The notes under the pieces are model-generated. The model searched no databases, had not been told where the DNA came from, and saw only the letters and a program-made list of their open reading frames with translations. A DNA stretch of 64,000 nucleotides from Glossina fuscipes (Eukaryota > Arthropoda > Insecta > Diptera > Glossinidae). The stretch covers positions 772,445 to 836,444 of the forward strand of contig NW_023998427.1 of assembly GCF_014805625.2 (NCBI RefSeq), written 5' to 3'. Within the stretch, counting starts at the first letter, position 1; the number at the start of each line of letters is the position of its first letter. Below are positions 24,440-37,826 of this stretch, piece by piece. Position numbers and translations under genes: made by a program.

Positions 24440-25175
24440 GTTATACCCATAACCGAAGGAGGCGGGATATATTCACTTTTCTCAAAGCATTTGCAACGCC
24501 CGGAAGGAAGCATCACAGACCCCACAAACTATATATATATATATATATATATGGAAATATATGGACACGCCCACAGCACCGCATACACTGAGAACACCAC
24601 TGTTTTTAAAAGGGAATGAAAATTCAGTTCTTTGGCTCATTACTCATAAAGTATAGCAAATAAATGCACAAAATTTTGAACGCATATTCTATAGGCGATG
24701 CTGTGCCATTTGTGCGGAAAAATGGAAAAAATTGACCACGTCTATCCATTGTTATAATATATTAAAATTTTCATTGTTGTGACTACGTCTTATATGGCGC
24801 AGGCAGAAACAAGCTGAAGAAACCTCATATAGTATAAAAATTCTTAGTCACTTTCAAATTTGGACGCCAGTCCATACGTCGGCCTGTGCAATTTTTTAGC
24901 ATTCCCGTTACGGAATATGAAGATAACGCTTACAAATTTTGTAAAAGAATTTGGAATTGACTTCGATTTATCAAAGGACCTGTCTATACGATGAAAAAAA
25001 ACTTTTATTTAGAAAATAGAAAAAATCGGTTGCGTTCACTCCATATTGTGTGTGGAGTATGAGAATTTTGTTCTTTTTTTTTTTTTTTGTTCTCGTTTTT
25101 TTGTCTTTTTAAAGATAGCGAGCGACGTTGGGTATAAAAGATTCGGTTCGGACCGAATTGGATTTCATTTTTTTT
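24440..25175 (+). repeat. Dispersed repeat A, nearly complete copy
   Basis: Runs from GTTATACCCATAACCGAAGG to GGGTATAAAAGATTCGG followed by a small hairpin (25141-25158). It carries both GACACGCCCAC-type and GACCACG-type blocks, AAAAGGGAATGAAAA, GCTCATTACTCATAAA and GAAGATAACGCTTACAAATTT. The first GTCCGTCTG region is replaced by an AT array (24531-24552). The short frame starting at 24379 runs into the repeat and is not a gene. Confidence 0.75.
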
Positions 25176-25914
25176 TGTTTACAATAGATACGTTTTTGAT
25201 TAAAAATTTGAGATAATTTGTAACTGTATACGTAAGTATAGAGAAGAATCGATTCATTTATGTTTAGATATTTTTGTATTTATAGAATGTATCTAATAAC
25301 AATTGCCACAACATTTTTTTGCTTCCTCTTTTTTTTTTTACGGTTAGCAATTTGTATAAATTATAACACCACTTAACACTTTGGTTGATATTTATTTTAT
25401 TTATTTAATTTTTTTTTTTTTTTGTTTGATTCTTTTCAAATGATTGAATTTTATAAAAAAAGAAAAAATAAAAATAAATAAAAAAAATGTATAGTAAAGT
25501 ATTTTGTTTCGTTTATTAGTCAAAATATATATGTATATATATATAATTTTTTTATTATATATTTATTTGAGTTTCTGTGATAATTACTACCCATATGCTG
25601 CTAATTAAATACGATTTATTTAAAATGAAAATATATGTGAGAAAAAAGAAATTAATAACAAATAAAAATCGAAATGTAGTTATTGCGGTAGATATAATTG
25701 AATGTTGAATATTTTAAATTTATTTAAAAATTTTTTTATTATAATTAATATTTTCTTTGAATTTGACTTTTGTTTCCGTTATTGATGAGTTCTTGTATCA
25801 TTTTTTCCGCTTTTAAAATTATTCATATTTACATTAACAGACACATAGCACGCCATATATACATTAGATATTCTTGATCAATTTAAAAAATCCAATTTGA
25901 TTTAGATCGGTCTC

Positions 25915-25952
25915 TTTTGTCTGTCCGTTTTTTTTTTTTTTTTTTTTTTTAC
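25915..25952. repeat. T tract within AT-rich DNA
   Basis: A T run of about 22 bases. The wider region 25176-26130 is dominated by T and A tracts and AT arrays; no gene recognised. Confidence 0.7.
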
Positions 25953-26139
25953 TACGTTTTTGAAACATTCGCGTACGAAGAAATTATATATAAATAATAC
26001 TCTCAGTTTAAAGTGGGACTTGCAAAAGGAAAAATTTACAACCTAGTATGACTCTGACCCTGACTACCTAGACACTAAAGGTAACGATATGACACTTAAG
26101 TGAAAGAAATCGTAATTCACTGTCTTTTTTTTTTTACCC

Positions 26140-26580
26140 ACCTTCTTTCGTAAGATGGATGTATACTCTTTTCATTTTTTTTTTCCATTATATATGCAAC
26201 GCCCAAAAGGAAACTTCAGAGATTCTATAAAGTATATAGGATTCTTGATCAGCGTGAAATTTTGAATTGATTCAAGTAATGTCTGTCCGTCTATGTGTTT
26301 GTGCGGTGTGTGTTTTTGATCCTCTACTGATCGCAAAATTGACTTAAAAATTTTATCGAAACTTTGGAAGTTTCTGCACGCAGGTTAATATTGAAAATGG
26401 GTCAAATTGGCCCAGTTGAGCGTAAACTGAATGTAACTCAGTTTTTTTCAACAAATGTTTTCACATTTTTCCTCGTTACTCGGAAATTATTACAGTTAGG
26501 AGATTGAATGTTTTCACATCTACTTTACGGAACCAATCGACCACGCCCACACATAGTTACGAGTAATTACATTTTATTTT
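26140..26580 (+). repeat. Dispersed repeat A, partial copy
   Basis: Blocks in order: TATGCAACGCCCAAAAGGAA, TCTATAAAGTATATAGGATT, CTTGATCAGCGTGAAATTTT, GTCTGTCCGTCTATGTG, GCAAAATTGACTT, CTGCACGCAGGTTAATATTG, AAAATGGGTCAAAT, then CGACCACGCCCACAC. The second half is missing. Confidence 0.75.
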
Positions 26581-29170
26581 TTCTACCTTTTTGAGGTTGT
26601 ATTCTCATTTATCAAAAGGCAAACAAGCCCGAGTGCTTAAAACTATGTTGTACACTTCTCGAATGCAGATGGATTGTCTGCCTAAAAATGGGTTAATTTT
26701 AAACTGAATATGGCAAGCATCGCGATTAATTTTTCCTTAGTAATACTAGTGATATGGGTATCAAATAAAAGAACTTGAAGAGTAGAATGCGAAATGTATA
26801 GTAATGGGTGATGGACGGGATTCGGCCGACGCCGAAAATTCATTCATTTTTCAATTTTTACCACGTCGAACTTTTCAAGTCTATATCCAGTTGGCGTTCC
26901 TTGGCTTCGTCTGGATAATAATAATAAAATGAAAATTATGACTTATCACTTCATATTTTATAATGAGAAGCGGAAAATAAAGCGGACATGGTGTCCTAAA
27001 GCAATTATCAATTGATAAGAGGAAAATGTAATGTGTACTTGCATAGCTTACATATACGCTTGATATACGTAACGAAATTAAATTTTTATGATTTCATCTT
27101 CGAATCTAACTTTCATTCTTTACACCTTTCTCAACCGGTCGCGAAATAAGTTCACTATTATCGGTTGCCAAGCTATGGCATTTTTGCAACGGCATAGTCG
27201 TTTACTTCCAACGTGAATCTATATAGCGGCTGCTAGTACATGCATGAGTACATGATTTCTTGTTCGTTGTTTTTTCTCTTGTTTGTTCATACGTGAAATG
27301 TGCTTTCTTTGTTTCTTTTTTAAAATTTTTTCATCTACCTTGTAATGGTTAGTAATAATTTGGTTGTTAATTTATTTTAGTCAAACTTTATATGTAAATA
27401 AATAATTCAATGAATTATGCTAAGTTTCTATTCCTGAGGGAAGCGCATACAAGATATTTATCCATTCAACGACGAAGCAACATCGAAACTCTGATATTTG
27501 TTCATGTTTTTGGAAAATTGCTTTTCGCTGAGTTTAGTATTCACTGCGGTTCATATGCTGCCTTCGTGTGCAATATGAATGAGTGCCTGGGTGCATGTAT
27601 TGGTCTTGCCTGTAATTGTTACGGTAAGAAAAAATTTTCACTTCAATTTGTTTGAGTGAATGAAGAAAGAGAATTCACACACAGAGAAAAATTAAGGAAA
27701 AATGAAGTGAAATAATAATGAAAGCAAAAAAAGAATAAAAAGCAAATATACAAGAGCATCTTAACATACTAACATAAAATGTCGTGTTAAATAAAAGCCA
27801 ACGACCGTGTTGTAATGTATACTGAACGCTTTCCTATTGTATGTATTCAATTGTTATTATTATTGTTGTTGTTATTGTTGTTGTGTTATGTTCGTACACT
27901 ATCATTTGTCGTTTGTCGCTTCTCGTCTGTCGTTCCATTTCTTTTCACTCAATTGGGTAAAACTTGGTACATTCGTCTCTCTACAAAAAAATGCAAAATT
28001 CTCAATAAAATGTTAACAATTGTGTTGTTGTTATTGCTTTGTGCTCGGCTACGATAAAAGTATGCAATATCTTTTGATTTTCAGTAGGCGAAGGTGAGAT
28101 GGAATGACGCTCGCCATTTTTTAAGTCTCAATGCTTATACACGTCCGTACGTCAGTAAACATGTCACATGAAAAAGCTTTTAAGTCTTAATAAATTTTGC
28201 ATAAAATTTGACAGATTTACGAAAAATTAATAAAAAAAAAAAAAAAAAAAGACTTAGAACAAAAACAAAAAAAAAATCTGTCAAAAATATTAAAACAACG
28301 GAAAAAAATTATAAAAAGGAAGAAAATTAAAGTAAATCAGAACTTATAAGTAAATACATATATATAATTTTTGTAAACACACACGATGACACACAATACA
28401 CGAACATACCATATAGGCTGTCTTGCTTGCATCGAGTGCACTGAATTGTATGGAATTTTATACTGTATTCGCTCGGCGCGAATTCACTGCATCTTCAGTT
28501 TCTTTGTAATTAGTTTCACTTCCGTACCTGCAGACTTTATCAAAGAGTGGGCGGTGAGTGCTGCTACGCAGAATGGAGAAGCGAAACTGAATAAATCGAT
28601 TCTTGCGCTTATCTATATACTGTTTCGGCCGATGTTATCACCAGAACGACAGATCAGTTACAGCTGTGTTTCGAATGTGATTGTCAAGCGATTGGCAACA
28701 CCGATCATGATAAATAGGTTTAGAAGAAATGTCAAGTGAATTTACTTTTGCTCTCTCATCGTCATGTTGGATGAACGAAAGTTTGTTATTCCGAAAGTAT
28801 TCGTATAAAGAATAAAGATGAGCAACTGCTTAAGACACGGGACTAGTTAAGGACAATAAGACCAAACTATTAAACTGAAACGTTAGACTAGTAAGGCGAA
28901 TGATCTAGCCAGAGACAGGATAAAGTTTAAGGTAATCGTTATCTCGTTATTCTCCAGGAAGCTTCCTACTCTTCGCCTTCAGAGTTAATAAGGGCGATTA
29001 TCAATTTAATTAAGATTATGGTTATTACATAATTTCGTGAACGAAATATATGCATTTTGATAATTTATCGGGCTAAGATAATATCGGAGAGTAAGTTATA
29101 TAACTAGTTTAAGTAAATTTCGAATGCCTTGAATGAATTCCATAATTTTGTTTTTGGCGATATGTAGCAC
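26581..29170. other. No supported gene
   Basis: One open frame (27410-27655) has a Cys-rich end followed by a donor-like GTAAGA at 27624, and another (28386-28739, 117 codons) has no recognised domain. Both lack a convincing acceptor or homology. A TTG/TTA trinucleotide array lies at 27851-27885 and an A tract near 28231-28250. Confidence 0.5.
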
Positions 29171-29605
29171 ACATTTTTCGAGTATTACTTGGGCGTGGCG
29201 GCGCCCATAGAATATGCGTTCAAAGTTTTCTACACTTATTCGCTATAGTTTTCGAGTAATGAGTCAAAAAACTGATTTTTCATTCCATCTGAAAAACGGG
29301 TGTGTTCTCGCTCTTACATGGTGCTGTGGGCGTGTCTTTCAATTAGAATTTGGACCAATCTGCGTGCTTCCAATGTTTTTTTTTTGCCAAATTTGAGGTC
29401 GATAAAGTTTTATTTTTGCGACCGGGAAAATGTTTACAACAAACATTACACGAACGGACAGACGGACATGCTTAAATTGAATTAGAATTTGATGTTGATC
29501 AAGAAAATGTATATATACTTAATGGAAGGTCTCTGATGCTTCCTTCTGGGGATTGCAAACGTTTTGACAAAACGAATATACCCTTCATCGTGTGATGATG
29601 TATAT
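29170..29605 (-). repeat. Dispersed repeat A, first-half copy
   Basis: On the minus strand it starts near 29600 with the ATTCGTTTTGTCAAAACGTT opening, then GCAATCCCCAGAAGGAAGCAT, CTTGATCAACATCAAATTC, GTCCGTCTGTCCGTTC, GACACGCCCACAGCACCATG and TCATTACTCGAAAACTATAG. Order and spacing match the long + strand copies. Confidence 0.75.
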
Positions 29606-30889
29606 GAAAATGTAATTGAAGAATGCATTAATTATACACGAACTAATACTCTGTGTGGCAGAGATTATTGAAAAATATTTTTTCTGAAAGCTTTTTAATA
29701 ATATATAATTAAATTTGCATTAAAAACGCTTTAAAATTCATTTTTCTTTGTTGTTTCGAGGAAAGTAAATTTCAGAACTTATTTATTTGCCCACATCTTC
29801 TCATTCATTATCATTCAGTTGTGATTATTAGTTATTAAGGTGTAATTCTTTCGTATCTGTTAAAAGGCAACAAAAATGAATATCACGTATCGTCTATACT
29901 CTGTTTCGTTGATAATGTTCCCTAATAACATCTATTATGCAAACAATTTATCCAGATCGTGTTGCTGATTTCATCCAATCAATGTTTTAACAATGTGTCA
30001 ATATTTAAGATGTCGGAACGTGCTCAATGGACAATAATTTCTTTCCAATCATTTCTTTTAACCTAAAACACGAGCAACTGGATGAAACGAAAGCAAACAG
30101 TAAGCCATACTTGCTTTAAGCACAAGGCATCACAAATTTCTTTTTCTTTTCCTTTTTCTCCTATTTATTTAAGCATATAAATGGGCCGAGACCCGAGATC
30201 AATATCTCGATCTTAAATCGTAGGAACAAAATTTTCTATGAATTTTTATATCCATACTTCCTATACATTCTTACACTATCGGCGGAGATATATTGTAAAA
30301 ATTCATATTTTATTAGCTGTAAGAGTATTAATGGAGAGACCGCTCCCATTTGCAAACTCGCTTTACGAGTCTCGATGCAAAATATCAATCAATCGTTAAA
30401 TCGTGTAAAAATCGATGCAATTATGATATGCTTTAGCTTTGTGTCTTTGCAAGGTTATGCTCAATCGGTTTTTCTTCTTTTTTTTTCCCCTTAATTTTCT
30501 TTGTGTAAAATATCGTTAATAAAATAGAGGCAGCATGTAATCAATAGATGCAGTTATCTACCATTTTTCTTTACATTTCTTTCAATCAACGTTAAGAAAT
30601 TTGCTTTTAGTCAACAGCAAGACAAGCGAAGCAAAATTGATTTTGATCTAATCATACCGATGATGGACCTGTGACTTCAACTAATTTCTCTGATCTGGAC
30701 TTAGCCTACACGATTTGACAATTGCCTATGAACAGAACAGCATACCTTTTAGGATCTTTTACAACTTAAGGAGGAAGAAAGTTATATTCGGTAGTGGCCG
30801 GATCTTTTATATATCTCGGCTTTTTTTATTAAAAGACTACAAAGAAAAAGTGAAATTTCGTTATTCTACGTGCGTGTGGCTATGGTCAA

Positions 30890-31190
30890 TATAAATAATT
30901 GAGAGCATAGGATACACAATTTGAGAGCAGAGATCCTTACTTCACATTGTGCAGTACTACGAGCGTACTCTCTAATCAATTCGGTCCATTTTCCATTCCA
31001 CTTGAAGATGAAATGTTTATTTTTGCTGCCAGGGTTATATTTATTGCAGACATTACACAGATGGACAAACGGCATAACCTAAAAATCGATTTAGAATTTT
31101 ATGTTGATCAAGAATACATTGACTCACGGAATTATTGAAGCTTCCTTCCGCTCACTATAAACGTTTCCATAAAATGAGTATAATTACATG
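30890..31190 (-). repeat. Dispersed repeat A, partial copy
   Basis: On the minus strand: CATTTTATGGAAACGTTTAT, GAAGGAAGCTTC, CTTGATCAACATAAAATTC, a GTTTGTCCATCTGTG block, TTCATCTTCAAGTGGAATGG and GGACCGAATTGATTAG. Older than the 29170 copy, judged by its substitutions. Confidence 0.6.
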
Positions 31191-31339
31191 AGTGTAGCTA
31201 GATTGTTACGTTAATAACAACAATATGTTAAGTCGGAAAAGAGTTGCCAGAATATGAAAAGTACTACAAAAACCGACAAGAAAAATGGAATCATTCGGCG
31301 AAGAGCATACACTAAAAATATGGCCCCGAGTATAAATTA

Positions 31340-31840
31340 GATCGGTACTCTTTTTGTGTTCAAAAATGAGTTTATTTCAAAACATGAATGAATCGACAGA
31401 TTAAAGTGCGATGCATCGTGCCTGCCACTTTTTCTCGAATTCCGTCTTGCAAAACTCCTGGTCTCAAAAGACCAGGCAATTAGCCAAAAAGCGATTCATA
31501 TTTAGGCGTCACGAACGACCAGTAAGTTATCTAATCCGTGTTAATCGGGAGGAGTAAGACATGCTGGGAACAGTGGAGAGAACAGCACGATTGATTGCAC
31601 TCGCTATGGTTCACAATTAATACAGTTAAAGCGTGAAAGGCATGGTGTCTTCCGTCATGACATTGCCAGACTATACACTTCTTCAATGACTAGGCGAAAA
31701 TTGAGTAACCTTCGCAGGGAAGTTATGATGTATTCATCACATAGTACGGATTTTGCTCCATCCGACCGTTATTTATTTCGCCATCCGCCGAACTTTCTTA
31801 ATGGAGCGAAAATGCTTGTGAAAATGACTTGATGTAGTCT
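31340..31840 (+). mobile_element. mariner-family transposase relic
   Basis: A degraded mariner transposase read across frames on the + strand. Recognisable in order: a TINADRY-x-QQL-like segment (about 31590), QLKRERHGVF, a DNARPHTS-like block worn to DIARLYTSS, then TRRKLSNL and a PPYSPDLAPSDYHLF-like block, here SHSTDFAPSDRYLF, followed by FLNG. The APSD aspartate is the third acidic residue of the DD34D triad; the second (DNARP) is still Asp. Stops and frameshifts exclude function. Terminal inverted repeats were not found by eye. The upstream block of about 230 bases (31380-31590) is also part of it but poorly preserved. Confidence 0.8.
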
Positions 31841-33390
31841 TTTTCTCAGAAATCCATGATGTCCTACAATGACAGCATAATAATTATCAATCAATATATT
31901 ATTATATTAATAATTAAAGTCTTAAAGCACTAGCATCTAAGGCTAACGGCTTCATTGAAAATTGTACCGCCCTTGAGAATTGAATCCATGATCATTGAGC
32001 TTTTAATCGAAACTCCTTACCTAACCGGCCACTCAGGCGGATATTGATCAATATAGTAAAGACTTAATTCAATAAATGTCGATTAGATGTATGTCACGAA
32101 TTTTTTTTTAAATTTATTAATAATAACAAACATTTTTAATTGCTCCCCACTCTACTAAGCCAAGCTTTCGCACGAAGACTTGTTATTGCGTTAACAAAAT
32201 TTTCTTTGAATTCATTGTTTTTAATATTATACTACTTTGCTTTGAGCGCGGCTATGATGATGAGTGGTCAGTGGCCGTAACATTCATCAATCGGAAAAAC
32301 ATTCGCTGGGCTGCGATCGTTGCCGCATTCCCATCTCTTTCGCCTTCCTTACTTTCCTTCCTTTTGACCATCATCGTGCTACAGAAATAGAGGATATTCG
32401 CCAAGTGATCGATCACATTAAAAAAAAAAAAAAAAAAAAAATTATTATTATTTATGAATATATTAAGCATTCATCTCATTTATTGTACCGCTTTTACGTT
32501 CGAGTTTCCTTTTTTAACCTTTTTATCACATTACGTATAAATTGCATACAAAACGAGTCATAAATACATTAATTACATGAAAAGTAAAAAAAAATTTCTT
32601 TAGGCACCGGAAGATAAATATTGATTATGATAATAAGTTACGGTAACGCGTATTCATATATGTTATGCTTGGTGGTTATAAACGAGCATAAAGAAGAAGA
32701 AATATATTCATATAAGTAAAAAATATTTCATAATATTTTAAGCGCGTAAATGAGCTCGAAAAGCCTTAAAGCGAGATAACAGATATTAATCTATCTATAA
32801 CGAAGATGAGGGCATGAGAAATAAAGAAAAATGACATTTGACTTAAAACGTGATTAGAAGAAATCAATTCATTGTATTTCGAATGCTAATCATTTCTATT
32901 AAGTGTCTATTAAATCTTAACTATTTATTATATTAAGTGTATTGCAGTATAGCTAAATATGATTTGCAGAGTACGATTGACATGTGAGTGGATAATGAAT
33001 TATATATAGAAAGCCGTCAATTTTAATTTTGCGAATTGTTTTGCGATTATTTGTATCGCTTGCAATATAAAAACAAAATAAAATGATGCCATTATAGTTA
33101 CGAATGCATAACTATAAGCATAAGAGTGATTATGAAATAAATGTACGAAAACTATCGAAACTATTTGAATGTATAGTAACCCATCTCTACGTCAAGTTAC
33201 TATATACATAGATCTAGTTTTTATCATAAAATATTGAAAAATAAGCCCTTTTACCTAGACAAGGGTTCAACTTTCATACGCACCTTTATATGAAGCAGAT
33301 TTTGTGGGAAAGACTTTTTTAAGAAGGACCTCAAAAAAATCCCTTTTCCAAATTTAAAAATTGAAAATCTTTCATACGACCCCCGTTTCC
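31841..33390. other. No gene recognised
   Basis: AT-rich with an A tract (32420-32440). The overlapping frames on both strands near 32252-32563 are spanned by this tract and have no recognised domain. Confidence 0.6.
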
Positions 33391-33399
33391 GTTGTTTGT

Positions 33400-33715
33400 T
33401 AATTAGCCGAAAAAGCAATCAGTCCTAATAGTGGTCGTCGTCCATGGGTCAAAATTCGTCAGATTATCTTCAAAAATTGCAAATCTGATCGTTGAATATA
33501 AAAATATATATAGAGAGAGAGAGCGCACACAGATAAACAAGCAGACAGACAGATAGACAGGCAGATAGACAAACGGACACATATAACTCGACTCCGAATC
33601 GATTGGTATAATAAGCTGTGCCTCTATCTTAACGCTTCGATAAATTCGCACAACTAATTACACTATCTGTCTCTGCCAAAAGTAGGGTAAGGTATAAAAT
33701 ATAAAAATCGCAACG
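33400..33715 (+). repeat. Dispersed repeat D, partial copy
   Basis: Contains CAAAAATTGCAAATCTGATC, a GACAGACAG/GATAGACAG-rich block, GACTCCGAATCGATTGGTAT, AACGCTTCGATAAATTCGCA, AACTAATTACACTATCTG and the terminal AAAAGTAGGGTAAGGTATA. These match, in order, the other D copies at 40621, 43140 and 57548. Confidence 0.65.
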
Positions 33716-34640
33716 ACTGGTTGGAAAAAAGAGCTCAAAATGATTGCTTATGACCGGTAATTTGGTCAGTAAGGCATTTCAATGCAAGCATAGTCTCTAT
33801 CCTCTTTCTCCTTAAAATGCTGTAAGGATTGGCTTATACTCGCGTTGGTTGGACAACCAGTCGGTATATTGCTGGAGAAGGGATTAACTTTGAATGGAAA
33901 AAGTGAAACAAATAATTGTGAAAAACTCACTTTCGAATGCGCGGCTTATTTCTTGTTTGCCTTGCATTGTATCCTTACATGAAACGGGAATTTGCCCCTA
34001 GGTGCCACTCATACTATATGTAGAGAATGTAGACATCTGAAGTTCTGCTTTCTTTTATAGTTTGGATTCTGTGCTTCAGTTATTTGGCCAAAGGGGAATT
34101 CTTTCATTTCGTAAACAGTAAAAAGACTCATATGTATAGATTTTCTCTCATATCGTATATAGTAACACGAACAATATGCCAACTGCCATAGTAGGCAGTT
34201 GTTACAAGAAAAAAAACGCATAAATATAGCGACCGGAATGCTGCAACAGCCTTCCTTACCAATCGTACAGAAGTAATTGATTTTCTTTTTGCCTTTCGGT
34301 AAATAATAGTCGCAGCAACGGGAAAGCACGAGGTGGCTCAAAGATTGGAAGTCTTTGTACGCGGAGTTGGTATAGAAATTGAGACAAATCGGTTTAAGGA
34401 GACACAGTACACACACACACACACATCCACCCACACACACACACACACAACATAATCAACAACACAGTACAACATAATCCATCTCCGCTTTAAAACATAA
34501 ATAAAAAAAAAAAAAAAATTTTTTTTTTTTTTTCGTTTGCTACCTGTCAAGCGCAACATTTATGCATGCATTTATATTCGATCAGTGGACCGGCACCGCC
34601 TGCGTAGAAATGGAAAGAAATTCAAAATATTGAAATTTTG
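33716..34640. other. No gene recognised
   Basis: AC array (34408-34448) and adjoining A and T tracts (34501-34534). Open frames on the minus strand here simply read through the AC array and are not genes. Confidence 0.6.
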
Positions 34641-34870
34641 TTCTTTTATATCAACGTTTGACGCAAACGAAAAGATGGTTCATTCGTATCAAAACTGAAT
34701 CGTTCTAAAAATGTTTGTCAGTCTGTCCGTCCAACTGTCTGTTAATTGCTCTGGTAAACGTACCCATGATCACAGAAATCGAGATATCTGTCTCAACTTT
34801 GGCAATCGCTTATACGTGGGTTGATATTGAAAATGGGTTAAAGTCCTATTACCGATTAAGTACTGACGAA
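34640..34870 (+). repeat. Dispersed repeat A-like fragment
   Basis: Carries GTCAGTCTGTCCGTCC, CGAGATATCTGTCTCAAC, TACGTGGGTTGATATTG and AAAATGGGTTAAAG, consistent with the middle of family A. The flanks are not recognisable. Confidence 0.5.
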
Positions 34871-37118
34871 CAGACTAATGGACTGTGACTACTAACTTAA
34901 GTCAGCATTTTAAATTTGACGAAAATATAGAATTCAATGTGGATGTGTAAAGTTTTTTCTAAAGTTCTTGTTGATCAACTCACACCGACTAAGTTAACGA
35001 CATTCGAATGTTTATCATAACTGTTATGAGTAGAAAATGTTTATTACAAACCATTCAAGATTCTATTGCTTAGGTTTACTGAATTGTCAAACACTATTGA
35101 AAGCATTCATTTATAATGCATTAATAACTTTTATATGAATTTCGGTGTAGCTTCAAGCAAAGCAAAGCAAACAAAATCTATGAAAACATTGTCTCTTCTT
35201 GACAACATGAATTTTCAATATCTTAGTTCAGAGGTCGCTTGCTTTACATTTGCTGGCAAATATGATTGAAGTAAGTTATCTGATAGCTTTGTTGTATTTA
35301 CAAATATATACATATATTTACCCATAAAGTATGGGTAAAGTTATTTATGTGAATCGTAAACGAGCAGCACGATAACGATGAACTTTTTGCCTTAAACACA
35401 TAATTCATAGATTTACTTGGAGCGGTTACATATTATACAAGAGTTTATGTGTCTACAATAGCAATAAAGTTCCATTGAGCAAAAGAGACCGTTAAAACTT
35501 TTTCATTATTGTTATGATTTCATGCTACCATCTTCCGGGCACTTATAGAATTCGCTAAAAAGACTGTCCCATCGTGGGTTAACTTCTAAATTCTTATGAT
35601 TAACGCACTTTGCCCGCGCATATTGAAAAAAGCCAGTCATAGTGAATGAATGATTGTCGTCGTAAAAAACTCAAAAGTTACTTTTAATAATGCTTGGCCA
35701 TGGATGATTGATTTATCCTTTCGAGGTATTCAAGAAGTGGGCAAAGTTAACGAATTCTCGGACTGACAATACTTAGGTTCACTTTATGCATTTGCCTTTT
35801 ACCTATCAGAGCTTACTTCTCTGGCAACAATCTCTGACAATCGTAATACTAATACATAACGCAATAGCAAGAATCGTTTTTTCTAAGTAGTCGAGCATTG
35901 CACCAAATAAACAGTTTTCGTCGACAATATTTTTTCTTTATTCGAAGTCTACAACAGATTCATATGTTATTCATATGTTATGTCATGTATTAATTAGGTA
36001 TGAGAAGTGAATCTATTTCGAGAATTCCGAGCGCAAATCCAGCGAGATTAAATCGCTTTGGTAGGACGGCGATATTTCATATTTGATGGAACCACAAGAG
36101 TATGGTTTATGATTAACTGTTAAAGTTAACACCAAACGAAATCGCCAACAATCAATCGACTTGAAATGTTCACTGAGCAAACAAGTAGCGAACCATTAAA
36201 AAATGACAACACAAAGTTACTACTGTTTTGCATAAAGTCCATCGATACATGCATAAGCAAAAGAGGAAGCACTCAGCTGGGAAGGGTTAGCCCATGTGTC
36301 TTAACACATCTTAATGAAGCCCTTCTGATTACTACTTGCTTGCATCGACCAGAGAAACATTTGCTGAGCAAAGCTTCACTTCTTTGGAGAATGTACGACA
36401 ATGGCTCGATGGCTCGATGGCTACGTTGCCTTAAAAGAGCAATAAATTTTTTTTTGCATTTTGGCGTGACATCCACAAACCTTCAGATATACAAACAATA
36501 CCTCAAACAAAATATTTTTTTCTTGTTTCCATGCAACACGCCAAACAAACGTGTATTTTTATACGCAAATGCCAGCTGACTTTAGCGGGATAACTTATCG
36601 CATCTATATATTTGTATCGATCAAAAAATTGTCATTTAATTGATTAGTGGTAACGTTTTATGATTGAATTCTTGTCAACTTTAGGATTCAACGTCTAACG
36701 GATTTTTAATTTATGCTTGACTTTGCCATTTTACTTACTTAAGAAGCATTATACCGACACCTTCTGAACCGATTTAATCTTGTCACTTCATTTATATCGT
36801 GCATAGCATAGTGAAATTAGTTCATAATAGTAATTTGAGGCAAAAGTTAACCTTACCGAGTGGTGATCATTCTCCGGTATAAGGGCTTTCATGAAAACTA
36901 TGCATTGTACATTAAAATAATGTACAATGTTTATATGTATTATTGGGAAAATGAATGAACGTTTGTTTTTGGGCGAAGTGGCATAGAATACGTAATGGTC
37001 GGCCTTGCCTGACTATATTTACTTATTTGTTTCTTGTATGCGTAATGCATATGCATGTAAGCACGTGTTGCAGGCAGGATAACAAAACGAATATAACATC
37101 TCTCTCCGTCTCTCTCTC

Positions 37119-37157
<39 letters not shown>

Positions 37158-37791
37158 ATAGGTATGAAAAGCATTATATTTTGAATAGAACAATGGATGA
37201 TCTGTGCGTACATCTGTACGTAAATATGCATATTTACCATAAATTTCTTCTTCTTTTTAAAAAGTAATAATCTTTGTTGATGGTTATTAATGTACGTAAT
37301 TAAGATAAAATATGTTTTTGCAAAAAAAAAAAAAAAGAAGTGCGTTCTTATGTTCTTATTATACATTGTCGGACGTATATAATAAATGATTAGAAATTTA
37401 CTTAAAATTTCAGTGATATCTTCTAATTAGTCTTTAGAGAAAATTTATAAGTGTCAAGCTCTGCCGAATATGTTGCAATTACTTGTTTTATGTTTAAACA
37501 TTAATTTTGTTTGTTACATAATACAACCAACACAGACATTGCATTACATGAACGCAGCTTTAACATATAATCCCATAAACTTAGTATACCTTTACCCTTT
37601 AAAAGTTCATTAATTATTAAAATCAATCTATGTTAGTCTATTCGTTTGTCAGTCTTCACCGAACACTATTAAACGAATGAACGCACACGCATACGCATCC
37701 TACGCATCCTACGCATCCTTACATACATTATAACATTTTCCATAAATAATAATATCATTTCATATCAGTTTTGTATAATAGCATATACACA

Positions 37792-37826
<35 letters not shown>

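Noticed and set aside
27410..27655. Open frame with a Cys-rich end (MNECLGACIGLACNCYG) followed by GTAAGA
   Set aside because: There is no convincing acceptor or start and no recognised domain; the length is within chance for this composition.
28070..28110. TTTTGATTTTCAG acceptor and GTGAGA donor nine bases apart
   Set aside because: A 9-base exon with no supporting context is too weak to report.
28386..28739. 117-codon frame on the + strand
   Set aside because: No domain, no splice or promoter context, and unremarkable composition. Kept out as a probable chance ORF.
36166..36579. 137-codon frame on the + strand
   Set aside because: Among the longest uninterrupted frames, but it contains T-tract low complexity and shows no recognised motif.
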